Positions 59,115 through 64,000 of a DNA stretch of 64,000 bases are shown in pieces (within the stretch, counting starts at the first letter, position 1; each line of letters opens with the position of its first letter). The stretch spans positions 2,048,001 to 2,112,000 of the forward strand of contig JAJEKV010000016.1 in the NCBI GenBank assembly GCA_021234155.1, read 5' to 3'. The position numbers were made by a program, and so were the translations under genes. Source of the DNA: Isoetes taiwanensis (lineage: Eukaryota; Streptophyta; Lycopodiopsida; Isoetales; Isoetaceae). The notes beneath the pieces were generated by a model, which saw nothing but the letters and a program-made list of their open reading frames with translations, made no database searches and was not told the origin of the DNA.

Positions 59115-59262
59115 CAGGTGTTCCTTGCTCATTATATTCCTTTCTCCATGCTCTTGTTCCTTGCTTCATGGTCCTTTCTACGTGTTCCTTACTCCAGGTG
59201 TTCCTTGCTCCTTCCTCCTTGTTCCTTGCTCAGGTGTTCGGGGTGTTTCTTGCTCCTTGTTT
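59115..59262. repeat. Degenerate GTTCCTTGCTC minisatellite
   Basis: About eight imperfect copies of (GGT)GTTCCTTGCTCC, several preceded by CAGGT or CATG. It is preceded by TCTCACCTTTATGCTTTCAG. Confidence 0.75.
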
Positions 59263-59512
59263 GCTTTTTTGCAAATGATTAATCCCGACACAATCCTCCA
59301 CTGGTCTACTCCGGAAGCCCGTGAGCATGCCTCGGGCATACGTCGGCGACGATCAAGATGAGTTGTTTGACCATTTCTTGGAGTGGAGGTTGCCAGTCCC
59401 CCAAGGAGCTTGCAAAGGGAGTTGATCGGCTTTTATTCTCTAGTGATTTGATTGTGGTCATGAACCAGCGATGTAAATTAATCCCATCGAATGCTATAGG
59501 AGACTTACGTTA

Positions 59513-59800
59513 GTGGGAATTCTTGAACCCCCTCCTCATCTGGATGAGATGCTACACCAGTTGAGGGTTGTGCTTTGTTTTGGTTATTTAGTACACTCTC
59601 TGGATCAATATATACCAGAGGTCATTCATGAAATTAGTAAGGGACAGATGTATGGCCTTATTAACAAGTACTACCACGAGTACAACAACTTTGTAGAGTT
59701 GGGTCCGCTCTTCTTCCGTGAGTATCATCATTGGAATTACTTTTTGCATTGTTTAGGTACCCCATATGGTGGGAAGAATGTTTGGGATCACCTGGCGTGA
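59513..59800 (+). CDS. Hypothetical 95-codon frame, doubtful
   Basis: The frame starts MGILEPPPHLDEML and contains the aromatic segment FREYHHWNYFLHCLG. Its composition (His/Tyr-rich, few Lys runs, no low complexity) is more protein-like than neighbouring frames, and the DNA is less AT-rich than its surroundings. No domain is recognised, no ribosomal or splice context supports the start, and it may be part of a decayed transposon protein. An upstream piece at about 59,280-59,360 (HWSTPEAREHASG) could belong to the same unit in another frame. Confidence 0.25.
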   Translation: MGILEPPPHLDEMLHQLRVVLCFGYLVHSLDQYIPEVIHEISKGQMYGLINKYYHEYNNFVELGPLFFREYHHWNYFLHCLGTPYGGKNVWDHLA

Positions 59801-60737
59801 GCTCACGGGTTCCCTAACCCGGTTGAGTGGGTTAGACCTCGCGAGGGAAGAAATTTGAACATACTACCATGGTCTCCAGTAACCTTTGCTATCTATCATA
59901 CATATTGTGTTTGGAAGTTAGTATATGATACTGTGTTAATATGTTTTCTAAATATTCATGTTGTGTACACAACATATGTATGATACACGGGTGATGTACG
60001 CGTGTATACAACCCCTGCATAAGGTGTACAATAAAAAAGTTCCAGTTTACTAAAAAAATTCCCATTATAATGAAATTGTGCTTTATAGTAGCAAGTCATC
60101 CCAGCATAACCTCTTTTACATGTGCATTCATCAAACAGTATTGATACCAAAAAGGCCAAGAATTCTTTGACTAGCATGTTCTCATGTTTCCATATACGAA
60201 AAATAAAATTCATGTCATTTGACACATAGTTTAAGCTCTTACACTTCTGCCAAAGAAAACCACAAAATTCCAAGACACCACATAAAGGCGCAGTTCCTAT
60301 TTCAGAGTAGAAGCACCATGGTTGCCAACCTGCATAGCAATAGTAGTAGTGTGAGAAGAAGCTGGAGCAACATTGGCTGCTGGAGCAATAATATTTCCAT
60401 TTGGAGCAACCATATTAGCATCATCAGTAACGAACCTATAGATAGAAACAATAGCATTCAAATGATGAGCAGATGAAGCAATAACATGAGTGAAGAGGCA
60501 GTATTAGAAGAAATTGTTGCCGAGATTGATATTAACAATAGGAACAATAGGGGTTTTTTAATCCCGGTGATAAGCCTTCGCTAGGTTACCAGCAACCTAC
60601 TTCTTTTGTTTTAGTCGGGGCTCCAGGACTATATAACTGAGTAATCCTTATTTTATTTTTTGTTTAATGGATAGTATGTAGATGTGGAGCTACCCACCCT
60701 TAACATATGTAACCATTGTACCAAGAAACTATTGGGA
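59801..60737. other. Intergenic region with a SINE-like end
   Basis: At about 60,547-60,565 GGGGTTTTTTAATCCCGG resembles the SINE body phrase at 62,966. The minus strand across 60,310-60,480 has an Ala/Asn/Thr-rich open reading (for example NIIAPAANVAPASSHTTT) that may be low-complexity coding sequence. No domain. Confidence 0.35.
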
Positions 60738-60935
60738 TGAATGAAAAGGCTATCTATCGGGAGTTTAATTTGTTAGTTTCCATGAGCCCATAACGAGAAT
60801 ACTAGGATGAACCAAAAGCCTGTCTATCGGGAATTTTGTTAGTTTCTGCGACCCCATAATGAGAATTAGGATGAAAGAAAGGCCTATCTATAGGGTAGGG
60901 AGTTTTGTTAGTTTCTGCGAGACCATAACAAGAAT
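60738..60935. repeat. Tandem repeat, 3 copies of ~65 bp
   Basis: Copies contain GGATGAA(A/C)-AA-GCCT(A/G)TCTATCGGGA and TTTTGTTAGTTTCTGCGACC / CCATAACGAGAATA. Starts are near 60,738, 60,803 and 60,867. Confidence 0.8.
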
Positions 60936-62265
60936 ATATGTATGCTATTGCCCAGTGGCAAAAGACTTTTTCATATAATATCTGCTCAAATCATGGTGCA
61001 AAGGTTCATGAGATAAATTGAGAAGGAGATACGAATGACTAAAATCAAGACTTTATTATATCGTCTCTGAACCATGTTAATATCACTGAGCAAGAAGGAA
61101 ACTAATTATCTCATTCAACTTATGGTAGAGATCCAATGGTAGAAATCCATCAACTAAGCAGTAGCTTAATGCACCATATCTGTTGGAAAAGAACAAAGAA
61201 TGCAATAAATTACATTTTTTGAACTAGAAACTATCGTTATTATATCACATGATCCTCTACCAAAGCAAATACAAAAAAGAAAATCCCAAATTGAACATGA
61301 ATTTCTACCACAAATACTCCAAACCAAGCCTTTGATTTTGCAGCCTCATCTTACACAATCTCTACACGTCTAGAGCAAAGAAAGCAGATGCCCCGGGTTA
61401 AATCGAACCATGAATTGGCAGGCCAATTTGGCATTGAATAGTCTAAAGGAGCTTGTTTTTCCTGCTTCTCCCTATCTACTCAATACGAAATTAGGCAAAA
61501 TGAAAAAGGTGGTTCTTGTACATTACTTACCCAGCTATGGAGGGCCGAGCTTACCATCTGCACAAAAGAAAGAAATGCACAAATGCCCAACTACATGAAG
61601 CTCTTACTATAAGGATGTTCTTTCTTGTCCGAACCCACGTCTATTTTGCAAAAACTAGAAGGCATGTGATGCCTCCAATGAAAATGCAAAGCAAGACATT
61701 CAGCCTTCCATCATTGCCCCGAAAGAATGCGCTCCATAAAATTTTCAAATACAAAAGATATATAATAGCCCAGATAACATATGATTTCATGTCCAAAAAA
61801 CTCAATATAAAATTGGGGTCCGATCCCAACCTTTTTAGTTTATGTCTTGGTTATCAAGTTTTAACCATTTGAAAAAAATTTGTGTTTTTTTTATGCTCCC
61901 TAGAACTTGGAGATTGATGTTGAAAAAAATCAAAACTTATGTTTAAGATCAGAAAGGTTCATTTGCATTTTTGAAGATCCCTAAAACTTGGAGATTGCTT
62001 TTGAAAAGATTGAGACTTATGTTGAAGGCCAGAAAGGCTACATAGTTGGCCTGTGTTTTTGAACCAAAAAAGCAAGTTGAGCTGTTACAGTAGAAAAATA
62101 TAATTGCAAAATTTGAAAGCAATGACTTTGCAAAAAAGCCATTGGGGTTGAAGTTTATATAGAAAGAACCGATCTTCTGCTCTGAGCTGGCCTCACTTCC
62201 TGGATCCTTGTCATGGTGTCAAGTTATGATTTGTTTTTGTCAATTTGGTTCATGGAAGGCATCCC
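60936..62265. other. AT-rich intergenic region, no gene recognised
   Basis: Short frames only. Two similar stretches at about 61,900-61,960 and 61,975-62,040 share CCCTA(G/A)AACTTGGAGATTG and a following AAACTTATGTT(T/G)AAG-type phrase, a local duplication of about 75 bp. Confidence 0.5.
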
Positions 62266-62274
62266 GTTATTACA

Positions 62275-62535
62275 TGTTTTTCCATATTGGGTTTAGGTAT
62301 TTGTTGAGCTATATTGGGTTTTGGCTGCATGTCTCGCTATATTGGGTTTAGGTATTTGTTGAGCTATTTGAATTTAGATATTTGTTGAGCTATATTGGGT
62401 TTAGGAATTTGTTCAGCTATTTAGATTTAGGTATTTCTTGAGCTATATTGGATTTAGGCATTCCGTTATTGCATGTTTCGCTATATTGAGTTTAGGTATT
62501 TGTTGTGCTATTTGGGTTTAGGTATTTGTTGAGCT
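62275..62535. repeat. Minisatellite, TTTAGGTATTTGTTGAGCTA units
   Basis: About nine units of 27-32 bp alternate GAGCTATATTGGG and TTTAGGTATTTGTT. The TTTAGG-like part is not an interstitial telomere repeat because it never occurs in TTTAGGG tandem form. Confidence 0.85.
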
Positions 62536-62700
62536 GGTCTCACTTCCTTCATCGGTATCAAGTTATGATTTGTTTTTGTCGTTTGAAGCCCAATGCATTG
62601 TCCAGGTGTGATTCCTGGAAGACGTCTTCGGGTTTGATTCCCCCAAGGCATTTTGTTATTGCATGTTTTGCTATATTGGATCTAGGTATTTGTTCTTGAT
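62536..62700 (+). mobile_element. Diverged tRNA-like retroposon segment
   Basis: GCATTGTCCAGGTGTGATTCCTGG (62,594-62,618) and GGGTTTGATTCCCCCAAGGCA (62,629-62,649) both resemble box B/T-arm sequence followed by an acceptor-like end. Neither has a convincing box A. They precede the better SINE head at 62,806. Confidence 0.4.
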
Positions 62701-62805
62701 GTGTGAATGAATAGTAGACGTGTATGTACTTTGTGAATTTAGATTTATTGGACGCATTTGCATCATGTATATTCATGTATGTCATTTTTTTATTTTATTC
62801 TTTGC

Positions 62806-63095
62806 CTCATGGACATACATGTCTAGGTTCTAGGTTCGATTCCTAGAGGCATGTGACCATGGTGTATTCGTTGAGATTCAATATATTTTGTATGCTTGAA
62901 TTAGTGTTCGAGATCCTACGGTTTCTTATTACTGCTAAGGTTTTTCCCTCGAAAACCCTTCGGGGCGGGGGTTTTTTAATCCTGTCAGTAATATGCTTGC
63001 TGCTCTCTTTTTGTTTGGGTCCCATAGGCCAATAGGCCAATTGGTCTCCGTGGACGCTAAAAACCTATTCTATTCTATTCTATTCTATTTGATAT
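62806..63095 (+). mobile_element. tRNA-derived SINE with (ATTCT)n tail
   Basis: The head has TGCCTC...GAGGCA as a would-be acceptor stem and a perfect T-arm CTAGG-TTCGATT-CCTAG (62,831-62,847) containing box B GGTTCGATTCC. The body includes AACCCTTCGGGGCGGGGG (about 62,956-62,973) and GGGTCCCATAGGCCAATAGG (about 63,017-63,036). It ends GTGGACGCTAAAAACC followed by ATTCT repeats (63,066-63,090). The body end matches 24,287-24,362 and part of 40,137-40,172 in reverse. The D-arm and box A are degenerate, so it is not a tRNA gene. Confidence 0.65.
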
Positions 63096-63337
63096 TTTTT
63101 GGATATTGCTTAATGGACAATATTTCGCGATAGAGTAGATTTTAAGATAATTCATTGCAACTAAAAATACCAAAGACAAATTTGAAGATTAAACCATAGT
63201 GAACTTATTCTCATTTGTTAGGAAGTTCTAGCAAATTCAGATCATTTTTGGCTGGACCCCCCTCCATTTTTTGTTGTGGAGATTAGATTGTTGTGAAGAT
63301 TAAATTGTTGGGGAAAGGGCTTAAGCATTTGTCCACC
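63096..63337. other. Probable 3' flank of the XTH gene
   Basis: AT-rich DNA directly downstream of the XTH stop codon on the minus strand. No distinct polyadenylation signal or other feature could be fixed. Confidence 0.4.
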
Positions 63338-63872
63338 TTACAAGGGATTGGGAGCCAGCCTACGCCGGATCTTGGGCTTCAACTTATGATCTCCAAACGA
63401 ATGATAATCCTCCACAAAAGGAACATATGATCTGTGCTTCCTTCTTGAAGAATTTGCAGCAGCATACGCAGCATCTATAGCTTTGGCAGATAAACATTCA
63501 GGCAATGGCTTCGGATATCGATCCTTGTCCTTGCAGTAAGAATAAAACATATGTTTCCTCCTTACCCACCCAAGCGCTGATTTCTGTTCTGGATTTAAAT
63601 CATCAAAAGTGCCCAAGTCATTTTTAACATCAAGTTCTGATGTAGAATCACAGTTTGTTTGATTGCATGGAAAACCTTGGAGCTTCAAATCTTTGAAGCT
63701 GGCAATGAAGGGTGCCTTTGAATAATCAACAGGGTATTTTCCTCCCATAGTTGCCCAGCCAGATCCATCCCAGATGGTGGCATATACAGCCATTGGCTTG
63801 CGCGGGTATTCCCCTGTTTGATCCGCATCTCTGCTCAGATATTGCCTGATTGGAATATCATCCACAAAGAAT
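63338..63872 (-). CDS. Xyloglucan endotransglucosylase/hydrolase, terminal exon (partial gene)
   Basis: The last exon of a GH16 XTH, a secreted apoplastic enzyme that cuts and rejoins xyloglucan chains in the cell wall. The exon begins at 63,872 after TTATGCAG and runs open to a TAA at 63,338-63,340 (about 178 residues). It reads FFVDDIPIRQY, then YPRKPMAVYATIWDGSGWAT and GGKYPVDYSKAPF, the substrate-cleft strands of GH16. The C-terminal XET_C region follows with ALGWVRRKHMFYSYCKDKDR and PLPEC; cysteines in CNQTNC, YCKD and PEC fit the usual disulfides. The catalytic DEIDFEFLG exon is off the right edge. A basic tail of about 50 residues after PEC is long for the family and is most like group III XTHs. 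No frameshift; probably functional. Confidence 0.92.
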
Positions 63873-64000
63873 CTGCATAAGAATTTTGTGCAAGTTCATC
63901 AGTCAAGAAAAACCAGTACTTCAATTATCAATAGTTTAGCTTATGCAAATTGTTGTTTCTACATTACTTTTTGGTGGAATCATCAGAAAGTAAGTGCGCC
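63873..64000 (-). other. Intron of the XTH gene (partial)
   Basis: AT-rich sequence upstream of the 3' splice acceptor at 63,873-63,874. No XTH coding sequence is recognisable up to the window edge. Confidence 0.6.

Noticed and set aside
62275-62535. Interstitial telomere repeat (TTTAGG-rich)
   Set aside because: The unit is about 30 bp with a single TTTAGG each; no TTTAGGG tandem.
62831-62847. True tRNA gene with a perfect T-arm
   Set aside because: No box A, D-arm or anticodon arm of proper length; it is followed by a SINE body and simple-repeat tail.

Overview
The window looks like nuclear DNA of a land plant with a large, repeat-rich genome. The markers are a xyloglucan endotransglucosylase/hydrolase (XTH) exon, an ABCB-type transporter relic, a plant MULE-like SWIM transposon, a Ty3/gypsy element with a tRNA-Met-type primer site, and telo-box promoter motifs. 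The style of the LINE, MULE and kinase relics suggests a non-seed plant such as a fern, but that is a weak inference. No bacterial operon, CRISPR array or rRNA gene is present. The only ordinary gene that looks intact is the last XTH exon at the right edge; almost everything else is mobile DNA or decayed coding sequence.

Layout. 1-11.3 kb: AT-rich DNA with direct repeats, a dispersed repeat carrying a GC-rich hairpin, tRNA-headed SINEs and tandem repeats. 11.3-12.5 kb: a minus-strand protein-kinase pseudogene. 13.45-14.75 kb: nested inverted repeats, including an 82-bp perfect palindrome. 14.8-17.0 kb: a MULE/SWIM pseudogene. 18.0-27.6 kb: a LINE (minus strand) invaded by a Ty3/gypsy element and then rearranged, so that the same LINE/LTR junction occurs twice; the second LTR is a solo LTR that itself carries a 670-bp foldback element.

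28.5-39.6 kb is the most unusual part. Two broken genes stand head to head. The minus-strand gene (28.7-32.1 kb) has regions resembling motifs IV and I of a bacterial-type amino-methyltransferase. The plus-strand gene (35.6-39.5 kb) resembles DUF8039 plus DUF7869 proteins of mobile elements. Between them, in an intron of each, and beyond the minus gene's 3' end lie many copies of a roughly 31-bp palindrome built on ATGCAAATGGCGCC, part of them in a tandem array of 640-700-bp units. I propose one decayed composite mobile element. No external search was possible, so this is a hypothesis.

39.6-45.7 kb: repeats, a 556-bp tandem duplication and an ABCB transmembrane-domain pseudogene. 45.76-56.10 kb: a plus-strand Ty3/gypsy element with two LTRs of about 1.63 kb, primer-binding site, polypurine tract, broken gag and broken pol. 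It belongs to the same family as the LTRs at 18.9-27.4 kb. 56.1-63.3 kb: AT-rich DNA with minisatellites and a SINE ending in an ATTCT repeat. 63.3-63.9 kb: the XTH terminal exon.
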